Origin: Treponema sp.
Lineage (GTDB): Bacteria > Spirochaetota > Spirochaetia > Treponematales > Treponemataceae
Direction of reading: 5' to 3'
NCBI GenBank assembly: GCA_018385315.1
Contig: JAHAZJ010000166.1
Coordinates: forward strand, 1-44,672
Length of the DNA: 44,672 bases
The stretch's first letter is position 1, and the number at the start of each line of letters is the position of its first letter. This document shows positions 22,667 through 30,125 of this stretch, piece after piece. Under the pieces are notes generated by a model. The model was given only the letters and a program-made list of their open reading frames with translations, was not told the origin of the DNA and did not search any database. The translations under genes and the position numbers were made by a program.

Positions 22667-23635
22667 TTAATTATATTCTTCTATTATACTTGAAATATCA
22701 GTTTTTTCAAAATGAATTTTTTGATTTGCGTTAGAAATTATTATAAATAATGGTGATGCATATTCTTGGATTTTAGCGGCATTATATTCATATGTTTCTA
22801 CTTGTGCATTATAAATGTTACCTCTGTAAAAGCGAAGAGTTGGAGAAAGTTCAAATAATGAAAAATCCCACAGATTTAATGTGACACAGGAATATACACA
22901 TAAACTAATTAATGAACCGTTTAATAAGAAAGCGTTTAGTGCATCCTTATAATTGTGAGCATAAAGTTGGCCTAAACCTGGAATGAAAGAGAGATGGGCA
23001 GCAAGTAAAGGCTTTTTAGGCTTAAATGAATTGATTTTTGACAGCTGCTTTTGAAATATCTGAATATCTTCTTCAGAAAAAAGTTCGGGATAATCATTGC
23101 TATAGGTAGAAAATGCAGCGGATAAGGTTTCCCATTGGTTTGTCAGAATCAGATTTTTTAAATGAGCACAGCAAGCTTGTTGTTTAATTGCAAGGGAAAA
23201 ATCATCCAGATAAAGATATTTTGCAAATTCATAGTTTGTGTCTAAGCTTGTCTTTTCAGTAATGGCCTTGTTTTCTAAAAGAGAAATATGTTTACTTTGA
23301 AGGGCTTCTAACTTTGAAAAAGATATGTTTTCATCTGATAATGAAAGAGATAATCCCTGCTCAAAATAATTAAGTGCTAAATCCAGCTGATTGTTTTTTT
23401 CATAAATCTGACTTAAAGAAAAAAGTGCATCATCAATAAAATCACCTTGCACATCCTGGTAGTTTTGCATGAAAATGTATCTTTTATATTCAGTTGCAGC
23501 TTCCTTAATGGCCCCTGAATTTTCAAGATTTTTTGCCTGCTTGTATAAAAAAAGATAGTTATCTGTTTCTTGAGCACAAAGAGGAAAATTGTAAAATAAA
23601 AGCAAAAAAGTTAGAATTTTAGAAAGATTCTTCAT
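22667..23635 (-). CDS. exported TPR protein with C-terminal PGLGQLY membrane module (paralogue 2)
   Basis: A signal peptide (MKNLSKILTFLLLFYNFPLCAQ) leads to helical TPR-like repeats (about residues 25-190: AKNLENSGAIKEAATEYKRY, DALFSLSQIYEKNNQLDLAL). About residue 215 the sequence HLSFIPGLGQLYAHNYKDAL opens a membrane module with PGxGxxY and hydrophobic stretches (NAFLLNGSLISLCVYSCVTL), a pattern seen in DUF5683/TM2-like proteins. The neighbouring gene encodes a second protein of the same plan. The first codons overlap the upstream gene by 17 nt, so translation is coupled. The likely place is the cytoplasmic membrane with the TPR part outside; a partner of the YidD protein is an inference from context. 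Confidence 0.75.
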   Translation of the reverse strand: MKNLSKILTFLLLFYNFPLCAQETDNYLFLYKQAKNLENSGAIKEAATEYKRYIFMQNYQDVQGDFIDDALFSLSQIYEKNNQLDLALNYFEQGLSLSLSDENISFSKLEALQSKHISLLENKAITEKTSLDTNYEFAKYLYLDDFSLAIKQQACCAHLKNLILTNQWETLSAAFSTYSNDYPELFSEEDIQIFQKQLSKINSFKPKKPLLAAHLSFIPGLGQLYAHNYKDALNAFLLNGSLISLCVYSCVTLNLWDFSLFELSPTLRFYRGNIYNAQVETYEYNAAKIQEYASPLFIIISNANQKIHFEKTDISSIIEEYN

Positions 23636-24485
23636 AAACTAAATCCAAAGATTGGCAAAGATTCCTATATTGTGCATCATTGTAACGTTTTGCAGCTTTG
23701 TATGAACCATAAATGTCTGTTATGTACAAGCCCAATGCACAAGTTCCAAAAACGTAGGGTCTCCAGTCTTTCCAGTTGCTTTCAATCCCAGTGTAAAGGG
23801 TTCCCCCAATAAAAGATGTAATTGAAAGAAATGATGAAAGAAAGCTTGAAAAATTGCCAGTGTACCATTTTCCTGCTCCAGGAATAAGAATTGAAAGAGT
23901 TGTGGCCAAAGCTACATTTTTTTGACTGTAAGAAGTACAGGCTTTTGCAAATTTTTCGAATTGAGCATATTCGTGTAAGGCTTCGTTTGCTTTTATTCCA
24001 GCGTCAGAAATATTATATAAGAATAGATCTTTACTGATTACTGTAAGCAACTGAAATGATGGAGCATATTCTTCTAAATCTGTGGAAATTGAATCTATAA
24101 AGGAAAAATATTCTTCCTGATTACGTTCTTTAAAAATTAATCTTGCATTTGTGAAATCGACTTTTTCTTTTATATCAAGGGAAAGATTTTCTGAAAAATT
24201 TTTTTCCAGCCATTGAATCCCAGTTTTATCATCATTCTGATTGTAAATTGTTGTAAGAGTAAAAATTGATTGCTCTTGAATAAAGGAATATTCATTTTGA
24301 TTAATGGCATCGGAAAGAAACAGGGATTTTTTGAATTCACTTTCTGCTTCATCCCAAAAGCCATCCTCGTATAAACTTTGTGCAAAATTAAAAACAACCT
24401 CTGAATCGTAAGGCGAAGTTTGTTGAGCAAAGAAAGGGATGTGGAGAAGAGCAAATGTTAAGATAATATTAAAAATTTTTTTCAT
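23619..24485 (-). CDS. exported TPR protein with C-terminal PGAGKWY membrane module (paralogue 1)
   Basis: It has the same design as its downstream neighbour: a signal peptide (MKKIFNIILTFALLHIPFFAQQ), helical repeats (QSLYEDGFWDEAESEFKKSL, FTLTTIYNQNDDKTGIQWLEK) and, from about residue 205, TLSILIPGAGKWYTGNFSSFL followed by hydrophobic stretches (FLSITSFIGGTLYTGI, YVFGTCALGLYITDIY). The two proteins are divergent paralogues from an old tandem duplication. The ATG at 24485 gives a proper signal peptide; 15 upstream codons in the open frame overlap the YidD gene and are not needed. It begins 13 nt after the YidD gene stop. Confidence 0.75.
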   Translation of the reverse strand: MKKIFNIILTFALLHIPFFAQQTSPYDSEVVFNFAQSLYEDGFWDEAESEFKKSLFLSDAINQNEYSFIQEQSIFTLTTIYNQNDDKTGIQWLEKNFSENLSLDIKEKVDFTNARLIFKERNQEEYFSFIDSISTDLEEYAPSFQLLTVISKDLFLYNISDAGIKANEALHEYAQFEKFAKACTSYSQKNVALATTLSILIPGAGKWYTGNFSSFLSSFLSITSFIGGTLYTGIESNWKDWRPYVFGTCALGLYITDIYGSYKAAKRYNDAQYRNLCQSLDLVYEESF

Positions 24486-24498
24486 ATTTATTTCCATC

Positions 24499-25512
24499 CT
24501 ATGGTACTGGATCTGCATGGTGGTTGCCATTTACAACAGGATAAAGATTTCTTGAATGTTCATAGGAAGTACATCGTTTTAATCGTTCAAGTCCCATAAT
24601 AATTCCAAATGGACCATGTTTTGATACTGCTTCTAACATATATTGGGAACAGCTTGGTTCAAAAGGACATGCACTATGATCCTGCTTTGTAATGAATTTT
24701 TTGTAAAAAGCATAGCTTGCATTTACGGCCATCATCACTGTTGATGTTGTAAACTTTTCTACTTCTGGAGTTATGGCTTTTGATTTTTCAACTTGAATAG
24801 GACTTTTTTGTTCACTATCTTTTACCAGCAAAGTGGTTCCAGCATAATCTTGTTTTATTTGTTTATTAATTTTTACTTTTGAGAAAGTTAATTTTGTTGT
24901 TGCAAAAATTTTATCATCATTAAATGTGTATGTTGTTATTTCTTTAGGGTAGGCAATTCCCATGTAATTATCATATGCGTCTAAAATTGTTTCTGCAAAA
25001 AGACATTCTTCTGCCGTATACATCTGCAATTTTCGAAATCTTCCATTTGAATCAGAATAAACAATAATGCTTTCAAAAGGATGGACTCCAATTTTACCAT
25101 AACGCCATTTTGTAGCCAGCATGGAGTTTTCTTTCCAGTTTTCCCAAGGTACATACCCCTGAACTGCTAAATCGCAATCTTTTTTGAACCATGTTAAAAT
25201 ATCTTTACAGGTTTGCAAAAGTACTTCTTTACCTTCTGAATAATCGTAAAGAATGTCAGCTTGAATAAGATATGTTCCATCGCTATTTGAATAAGCAATT
25301 TGAGAAACTGGCGAAGTTGTTTCAAAAATGAAAATAGCTGGTGAAGATTGATAAACAATATGACCAGCCATTTTTGCAGATTCACCTGTGCTTGAAATTT
25401 CCTCCCTAATATAATCCAGTTGAAGTGTCTGGAAGTGGGAGGGTTGTGAATATAGTTTTATTGAAAAGATAAAAAATATTATTAATATGATTTTACATTT
25501 AGAAATGAACAT
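24499..25512 (-). CDS. exported LolA-like protein fused to a YidD domain
   Basis: A signal peptide or signal anchor (residues 1-22) is followed by a beta-rich domain (about 25-235; KMAGHIVYQSSPAIFIFETTS, DGTYLIQ) that resembles LolA-type lipoprotein carriers. After a charged linker, residues about 262-315 are an unmistakable YidD domain: FYKKFITKQDHSACPFEPSC, then SQYMLEAVSKHGP, GLERLKRC. YidD normally is a small separate protein that helps YidC insert membrane proteins at the inner face of the membrane. Here it sits behind an export signal, so either the signal is an anchor with unusual topology or this YidD acts outside. The gene starts 3 nt after the Cys-rich protein gene and has no clear ribosome site, implying coupling. 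The LolA call is weaker than the YidD call. Confidence 0.82.
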   Translation of the reverse strand: MFISKCKIILIIFFIFSIKLYSQPSHFQTLQLDYIREEISSTGESAKMAGHIVYQSSPAIFIFETTSPVSQIAYSNSDGTYLIQADILYDYSEGKEVLLQTCKDILTWFKKDCDLAVQGYVPWENWKENSMLATKWRYGKIGVHPFESIIVYSDSNGRFRKLQMYTAEECLFAETILDAYDNYMGIAYPKEITTYTFNDDKIFATTKLTFSKVKINKQIKQDYAGTTLLVKDSEQKSPIQVEKSKAITPEVEKFTTSTVMMAVNASYAFYKKFITKQDHSACPFEPSCSQYMLEAVSKHGPFGIIMGLERLKRCTSYEHSRNLYPVVNGNHHADPVP

Positions 25513-25515
25513 AAA

Positions 25516-25935
25516 TTAAGGAACATAAATTGGCATTATGTATTTAAGGCCTGCATCGGAACAAGTTTCTTGGATACATACATCAATTGTTTCTTCCATA
25601 CAGTCTTCCATGCACTGTTCAATTGCCTCTCCGGCACATTCTGCCATAAATTCTTTGCCACCCTCTGTAGACATTGTTGCCACTAAAACAATTCCACCAA
25701 CAACAATTACGCCACCCACAATTAATGATGTTACAAGAACTTTACTTGTTTCTTTTACAGCTGTAGAAGCAGAAAGATTTTCTGGTGCGGCAGTTGCTTC
25801 TACAATAGTTGCAGAAGAAGGTAAGCCGCCGCCGAATCCAGAAAAAGAATAGGTTGAAACTTCCTGTGCGTATAAGAGAGAGGAGAATGAAAAAAGAGTT
25901 AATATTGAAGTTATGGCAAAGATTTTCTTATTCAT
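25516..25935 (-). CDS. small exported membrane protein with Cys-rich tail
   Basis: The signal peptide MNKKIFAITSILTLFSFSSL-LYAQ is followed by a Ser/Gly/Ala-rich segment (FSGFGGGLPSS) and a transmembrane helix (about residues 68-88, VLVTSLIVGGVIVVGGIVLV). An acidic, probably helical tail carries six cysteines in the spacing C-x7-C-x3-C-x7-C-x4-C, within ECAGEAIEQCMEDCMEETID and onward. This could form a disulphide-locked helical hairpin outside the cell membrane, or bind metal. I do not recognise a family. It is the second gene of the operon, 12 nt after the TPR lipoprotein and 3 nt before the LolA-YidD gene. Confidence 0.72.
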   Translation of the reverse strand: MNKKIFAITSILTLFSFSSLLYAQEVSTYSFSGFGGGLPSSATIVEATAAPENLSASTAVKETSKVLVTSLIVGGVIVVGGIVLVATMSTEGGKEFMAECAGEAIEQCMEDCMEETIDVCIQETCSDAGLKYIMPIYVP

Positions 25936-25947
25936 AATATACTCTGT

Positions 25948-26352
25948 CTATTCAGACTTTATTTTTTCTAATTCAGTTTCAGGTATTTTAGAAATGCCTA
26001 ATTCAGCAAGTTTTTTGTATGCAGGAGGAAAAGCTCCTATTGGAGAAAGTTCATAAATATTCAGAATATCTGAAAAATTAACATATGCTTTCCTATATTC
26101 TTTTGTTTTCATGTAAAGATGACCCAATTCATATCTTGCTTCAATATATGTTTGGGTGTCATCGCCATAGCGTTTAATTGTTTCTAAGTAATAGCGTTCA
26201 GCATTTTCGTAGGCACCATTAGAATATTCGTTCTGTCCCTGCTGAAGTAATTGTGCTGATGATAAATCTTCTGGAATTTCTTCAATTGTTCCACAAGAAA
26301 AAAAAGAGAAACTTAAAAATAATACTGATAAGAATAATACTGTTTTCTTCAT
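25948..26352 (-). CDS. TPR lipoprotein (BamD-like repeats)
   Basis: A lipoprotein signal (MKKTVLFLSVLFLSFSFFSC) has a Cys at position 20 in a FFSC lipobox. The mature part is two to three TPR units (LLQQGQNEYSNGAYENAERY, ARYELGHLYMKTKEYRKAYV). The repeat style resembles the outer-membrane assembly lipoprotein BamD, but at 134 residues it is about half that size. It is the first gene of the seven-gene run ending with the XRE-cupin regulator. The upstream 127 nt are shared with the divergent galE and contain AATTGAA-AGAA-TTCAATT, a possible operator. Confidence 0.8.
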   Translation of the reverse strand: MKKTVLFLSVLFLSFSFFSCGTIEEIPEDLSSAQLLQQGQNEYSNGAYENAERYYLETIKRYGDDTQTYIEARYELGHLYMKTKEYRKAYVNFSDILNIYELSPIGAFPPAYKKLAELGISKIPETELEKIKSE

Positions 26353-26431
26353 ATATAAGATTTTATATTAACAATTGAAAGAATTCAATTAAGAGTTTTA
26401 TTAAGAATTTGTTTTATATCGCAAAAAAAGT

Positions 26432-26461
26432 TTCATTGTGATATTATAAGAACATTATAAT
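26432..26461 (+). promoter_or_regulatory. probable galE promoter
   Basis: A perfect -10 TATAAT lies at 26456-26461 with a weak -35 TTCATT at 26432-26437 (18-nt spacing). The predicted start is about 12 nt before the galE ATG, which has AGAGG as its ribosome site. Confidence 0.45.
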
Positions 26462-26479
26462 GAATAATAGAGGTGCTTA

Positions 26480-27442
26480 ATGAAAGTTTTAGTAATTGGT
26501 GGTGCAGGATATATTGGAAGTCATGTTGTAAAAGAAATGATGAAAGCCGGTCATAAGGTAACAGTTTTTGATAACCTTTCTAGTGGATTACGCTGTAATT
26601 TATTTCCTCAGAACGATTTTATTTATGGAAATATTTTAATTCCTGCAGATTTGGATGCTGCTTTTGAACAGGGCTTTGATGCATTTGTTCATCTTGCTGC
26701 TTTTAAAGCTGCCGGTGAATCTATGATTAAACCTGAAAAATATTCTGTAAATAATATTACAGGTACATTAAATATTATGAATTCGGCAATGAAGTACAAT
26801 TGTAAAAAAATGATTTTCTCTTCATCTGCTGCAACTTTTGGTGAACCTCAGTATTTGCCAATGGATGAAAATCATCCACAGAATCCAATCAACTATTATG
26901 GATTTACAAAACTGGAAATTGAACGTTATATGACTTGGTATGATCAGCTTAAAGGTTTGCGTTTTGCAGCACTCCGCTATTTTAATGCTGCCGGTTATGA
27001 TCCAGAAGGAGAAATCCGCGGTCTTGAACAGAAACCTGAAAATCTTCTTCCACGTGTAATGGAAGCAGCTCTTGGTCAGCGTGAACTTAAAATTTTTGGT
27101 ACTGATTATGATACTCGTGATGGTACTTGTATTCGCGATTATGTTCATGTAACAGATTTAGCTCGTGCTCATGTTATGGCTTTGGATTACATTACTAAAA
27201 ATGATAAGAGTTTAAAATTAAACCTTGGTACAGAAAAGGGTACAACAGTAAAAGAAATTATTGAAGCGGCAAGAAAAATTACTGGAAAACCAATTCCTGC
27301 TGGTGAAGAACCACGTCGTCCAGGAGACCCTGCAAGCTTGTATGCTACTTCTAAATTGGCAAAAGAATTGCTTGGATGGGAACCAAAATATTCTGATGTA
27401 GATACTTTGGTAAAAACAACATGGGAAGTTTATAGGAATTAG
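26480..27442 (+). CDS. galE: UDP-glucose 4-epimerase
   Basis: It interconverts UDP-galactose and UDP-glucose with bound NAD, the last step of the Leloir route and a source of galactose for surface glycans. The NAD motif GGAGYIGSHVV (GxxGxxG) is at residues 7-13. The active site has SSSAATFGEP and the YxxxK pair in YYGFTKLE. LRYFNAAGYDPEGEIRG, RDGTCIRDYVHV and NLGTEKGTTVKEI are GalE landmarks. The 320-residue length is normal. The last codons and stop (AGG AAT TAG) are themselves the first units of a heptamer tandem repeat that continues downstream. Galactose released by the GH27 enzyme in this window could enter the pathway that GalE completes. Confidence 0.94.
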   Translation: MKVLVIGGAGYIGSHVVKEMMKAGHKVTVFDNLSSGLRCNLFPQNDFIYGNILIPADLDAAFEQGFDAFVHLAAFKAAGESMIKPEKYSVNNITGTLNIMNSAMKYNCKKMIFSSSAATFGEPQYLPMDENHPQNPINYYGFTKLEIERYMTWYDQLKGLRFAALRYFNAAGYDPEGEIRGLEQKPENLLPRVMEAALGQRELKIFGTDYDTRDGTCIRDYVHVTDLARAHVMALDYITKNDKSLKLNLGTEKGTTVKEIIEAARKITGKPIPAGEEPRRPGDPASLYATSKLAKELLGWEPKYSDVDTLVKTTWEVYRN

Positions 27443-27495
27443 GAATTAGGAAGTAGGAAGTAGGAGTTAGGAATTAGGAATGAGGAATTAGGAGT
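27433..27495 (+). repeat. nine-unit degenerate heptamer tandem repeat (TAGGAAT)
   Basis: Nine consecutive 7-bp units (TAGGAAT, TAGGAAG, TAGGAGT, GAGGAAT variants) run from inside the last galE codons to 27495. The galE stop codon TAG lies at the start of the second unit. The repeat sits 57 nt before the M20 peptidase start and supplies many AGGA sequences, but none at ribosome-site distance. Confidence 0.8.
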
Positions 27496-27552
27496 TAATA
27501 CTTGTTATTCTGAGTTCGTTTCAAGGATTCATAAATAATCAGAGGCATAAAA

Positions 27553-28776
27553 TTGGATAAAAATACTTTTTTTGATAATCACAAATCGGATATTATTGAA
27601 CTGGAAAAATTACTTACATCTATTCCTGCTATTGCTCCAGAAGGTGGCGGTGATGGTGAAGCATTAAAATGTGGGGCGCTTGAAAAATGGCTTAAAGAAA
27701 ATGGTTTTGAAAATGTTCAGCGCTTTGAAGCCCCTGATTCAAGAGTTTCTGCCGGAGTAAGACCTAGTTTAGTTGTAACAATTCCCGGTTCTATTCCAGA
27801 AGAACAGGATAATGGCCGTGTTTGGGTAATGGCACATCTGGATGTAGTTCCAACTGGAGATATCACTCTTTGGAAAACAAATCCTTTTGAATGTGTAGAA
27901 AAAGACGGCGTACTTTATGGTCGCGGTGTAGAAGATAATCAGCAGGGACTTGTTTCTTCTGTGTTTGCAGCTTTGTATTTACTTAAAAATGGAATAAAAC
28001 CTGCTCATACAGTAAAGCTTCTTTTTGCTGCTGATGAAGAAAACGGAAGCAACTACGGAATTATCTGGCTTATTAATAATACAAAGCTTTTTAGAAAATC
28101 AGATTTAGTATTGATTCCTGATGGAGGAGATCCTCAGGGTTCTACAATTGAAATTGCAGAAAAAAATCTTTTGTGGCTTCAGGTTCATGTTATGGGCAAA
28201 CAGACTCACGGAAGTCGCCCGGATAGTGGTGCAAATGCCTGTCTTGCGGCTGCTGATTTAACTCTGCGTCTTCATAATTTGGAAAAAATCTTCAATAAAA
28301 AAGATTCTCTTTTTGAACCAGACTATTCAACTTTCCAGCCAACAAAAAGAGCAAAGAATGTAGACAGCATAAATATTATTCCTGGTGAAGACACTTTCTG
28401 TATGGACTGCAGAATTCTTCCCTGTTATAAACTTTCGGATGTAATTGATAAAGTAGATGAGCAGTGCAGGGAAGTAGAAAAAATTCATGATGTAAAAATT
28501 GAATATACTTGTCCGCAAAAATCAGAAAGTCCTGCTACAAGTAAAGATGCTCCTGTAGCAAAGAAACTTGCTGATGCAATAAAAGCTGTTCACGGAATCA
28601 ACCCAAGATTTATAGGAATTGGCGGCGGTACTGTTGGTGCAGAACTTCGTCGTGAAGGAATTGATGCAGTTGTCTGGAGCACCCTTGATGATCAGGCACA
28701 CCAGCCAAATGAATATTGCAAAGTCGAAAATATTATAAAAGATGCTATGACTTTAGTTGAAGTATTTTCCAGGTAG
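27553..28776 (+). CDS. M20 family metallopeptidase
   Basis: This zinc-dependent amidohydrolase belongs to the ArgE/DapE/dipeptidase group. Metal-site segments are VMAHLDVVPTGD (His-x-Asp), YGRGVEDNQQG (bridging Asp), ADEENGSNYG (catalytic and metal Glu), LVLIPDGG (Asp) and a final histidine in TLDDQAHQPNE. The dimerisation lid (QVHVMGKQTHGSRPDSGANA) is present, as in Sapep/PepV-type dipeptidases. Length 407 is typical. The start is a TTG at 27553 with AGAGG 7 nt upstream; no ATG fits. Substrate not predictable; a dipeptide or acyl-amino acid is likely. Possibly co-transcribed with galE across the heptamer repeat. Confidence 0.88.
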   Translation: MDKNTFFDNHKSDIIELEKLLTSIPAIAPEGGGDGEALKCGALEKWLKENGFENVQRFEAPDSRVSAGVRPSLVVTIPGSIPEEQDNGRVWVMAHLDVVPTGDITLWKTNPFECVEKDGVLYGRGVEDNQQGLVSSVFAALYLLKNGIKPAHTVKLLFAADEENGSNYGIIWLINNTKLFRKSDLVLIPDGGDPQGSTIEIAEKNLLWLQVHVMGKQTHGSRPDSGANACLAAADLTLRLHNLEKIFNKKDSLFEPDYSTFQPTKRAKNVDSINIIPGEDTFCMDCRILPCYKLSDVIDKVDEQCREVEKIHDVKIEYTCPQKSESPATSKDAPVAKKLADAIKAVHGINPRFIGIGGGTVGAELRREGIDAVVWSTLDDQAHQPNEYCKVENIIKDAMTLVEVFSR

Positions 28777-28793
28777 TTTATCTTTCATATTTG

Positions 28794-29006
28794 TTAGTAT
28801 TTAAGTATGTAGTAAATTACATAAACCCAGCTAAGTAAACCGTGAAAAATTGCCCAGCCGATTGATTTGTATGCAGTATAACTGATTACCATGGCTAATG
28901 CTGAGCCAAATGATATTCCTGCTTTTACAGATTTTTCAACTCGTTTTGTAGTAGTTGTTTTACCATTTGAGTCTGTTGTTGTAATTTCTGTTACTTCTTC
29001 TGCCAT
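28794..29006 (-). CDS. small membrane protein
   Basis: A 70-residue protein with a polar, Thr/Lys-rich N terminus (EITTTDSNGKTTTTKRVEKS) and two hydrophobic helices (ISFGSALAMVISYTAYKSI and AIFHGLLSWVYVIYYIL). It follows mraY by 23 nt on the same strand and is likely to be its operon partner. I recognise no family. Confidence 0.7.
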   Translation of the reverse strand: MAEEVTEITTTDSNGKTTTTKRVEKSVKAGISFGSALAMVISYTAYKSIGWAIFHGLLSWVYVIYYILKY

Positions 29007-29029
29007 TGTTTTTTCTCCTATAATATTTT

Positions 29030-30106
29030 TTAGCGAACTTTAAGGAAGGTACCTATTACTGCAATTGTAATCAAAATCTGAATGATTACGAATTTAACAA
29101 GAACCTGTGTTGGTGACCATCCACGATTTTTTCTCATATGATCATGTAATGGGAATCTTACATTTGGGAAAATTTTAATTTTGAAAAAACGGAGAAGGGC
29201 AACTTTTACTAATCCCAATCCACCGTTTACAAAAATTACAGATGATGTTGCGAGTGCAATAAATGGGTTTCCAGAAAGCATTACACAAACACCAATGAAA
29301 TATCCAAGGGCGCGGCTTCCTGCATCACCCATTAAACAGTGACTTGGGAAAGCATTAAGCCATAAGTAACCCATAACAACACCGGCCATTGTGAAAATCA
29401 TGGCACCCCAATTTGCACCAGGAGCAAAATGTGGAATTAACAGATAGTTTGCAACATCTGTATGACCAAGAATAAAGTAGAAAAGAATACCTAAAGTAAT
29501 TAATGCAATAAGAACCAGTGAAGAAGAAAGTCCGTCTACACCGTCTGTACAGTTTGTAGTATTAATAGAAGCCCACAAAAGAATTGTAGTTAAAATAATG
29601 TAAACAACAGGATTTACTGCTACAAGACTTGAGGTAAATGGAAGCCAGAAACGAACAATCCCATCTGAAGAGAGCTGTTTCATTCCAAAGTAAAGAATAA
29701 ATGCAGTTCCCACACTAATAATTAAATCTAAAGCACCTTTAAGATATTCACCCCAGCTGTCCACACTTCTATCATCAAGAAAACCTGTAAGCATTGTTAT
29801 CCATGTAAGTGCAATTATAGATGCTCTAACCCAGTTCATTGGAATAATAAGGAAACATAAAATTACAAAAATAGTTATAAAAACTACGCCAGAACCAGTT
29901 GGTTTACCCTTTGCAGCTTCGGCGTTATCTTTTAATGTAAATTCACGCCCTCTATCATGTGGCAATTTGTCATAAAAAACAGGAATCAATTTGTAGGCTA
30001 AGAAGTATCCTGCAAAAAGAACAATAATCATAATTACTGCATAAGATGTCAAAAGACGAGCAGGACCCCAGAATTGTTGTAAGTATTCACCTAATTGAAA
30101 TAACAT
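29030..30106 (-). CDS. mraY: phospho-N-acetylmuramoyl-pentapeptide transferase
   Basis: MraY transfers phospho-MurNAc-pentapeptide to undecaprenyl phosphate, forming lipid I at the inner face of the membrane. About ten hydrophobic helices are visible. Catalytic motifs are GFLDDRS (the DD pair), NTTNCTDGVDGLSS (NxxxGxDGL), HCLMGDAGSRALG and HDHMRKNRGW (the HHH-type motif reads HDH here). GKPTGSGV replaces the commoner GTPTMGG. Length 358 is normal. Small deviations at several conserved sites make this a divergent member, but the catalytic aspartates are kept. It lies outside any cell-wall cluster, between a PurH-like gene (19 nt upstream) and a small membrane protein gene. Confidence 0.9.
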   Translation of the reverse strand: MLFQLGEYLQQFWGPARLLTSYAVIMIIVLFAGYFLAYKLIPVFYDKLPHDRGREFTLKDNAEAAKGKPTGSGVVFITIFVILCFLIIPMNWVRASIIALTWITMLTGFLDDRSVDSWGEYLKGALDLIISVGTAFILYFGMKQLSSDGIVRFWLPFTSSLVAVNPVVYIILTTILLWASINTTNCTDGVDGLSSSLVLIALITLGILFYFILGHTDVANYLLIPHFAPGANWGAMIFTMAGVVMGYLWLNAFPSHCLMGDAGSRALGYFIGVCVMLSGNPFIALATSSVIFVNGGLGLVKVALLRFFKIKIFPNVRFPLHDHMRKNRGWSPTQVLVKFVIIQILITIAVIGTFLKVR

Positions 30107-30125
30107 AAAATAAACCTCTTATATC

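Noticed and set aside
25538-25852. 104-codon plus-strand frame opposite the Cys-rich protein gene
   Set aside because: It is a mirror of the Ser/Ala/Val-rich coding strand, with no ribosome site; the minus-strand gene has a clear signal peptide.
27433-27495. Heptamer array considered as a CRISPR or minisatellite gene
   Set aside because: Units are only 7 bp with no spacers, so it is a simple tandem repeat and not a CRISPR array.
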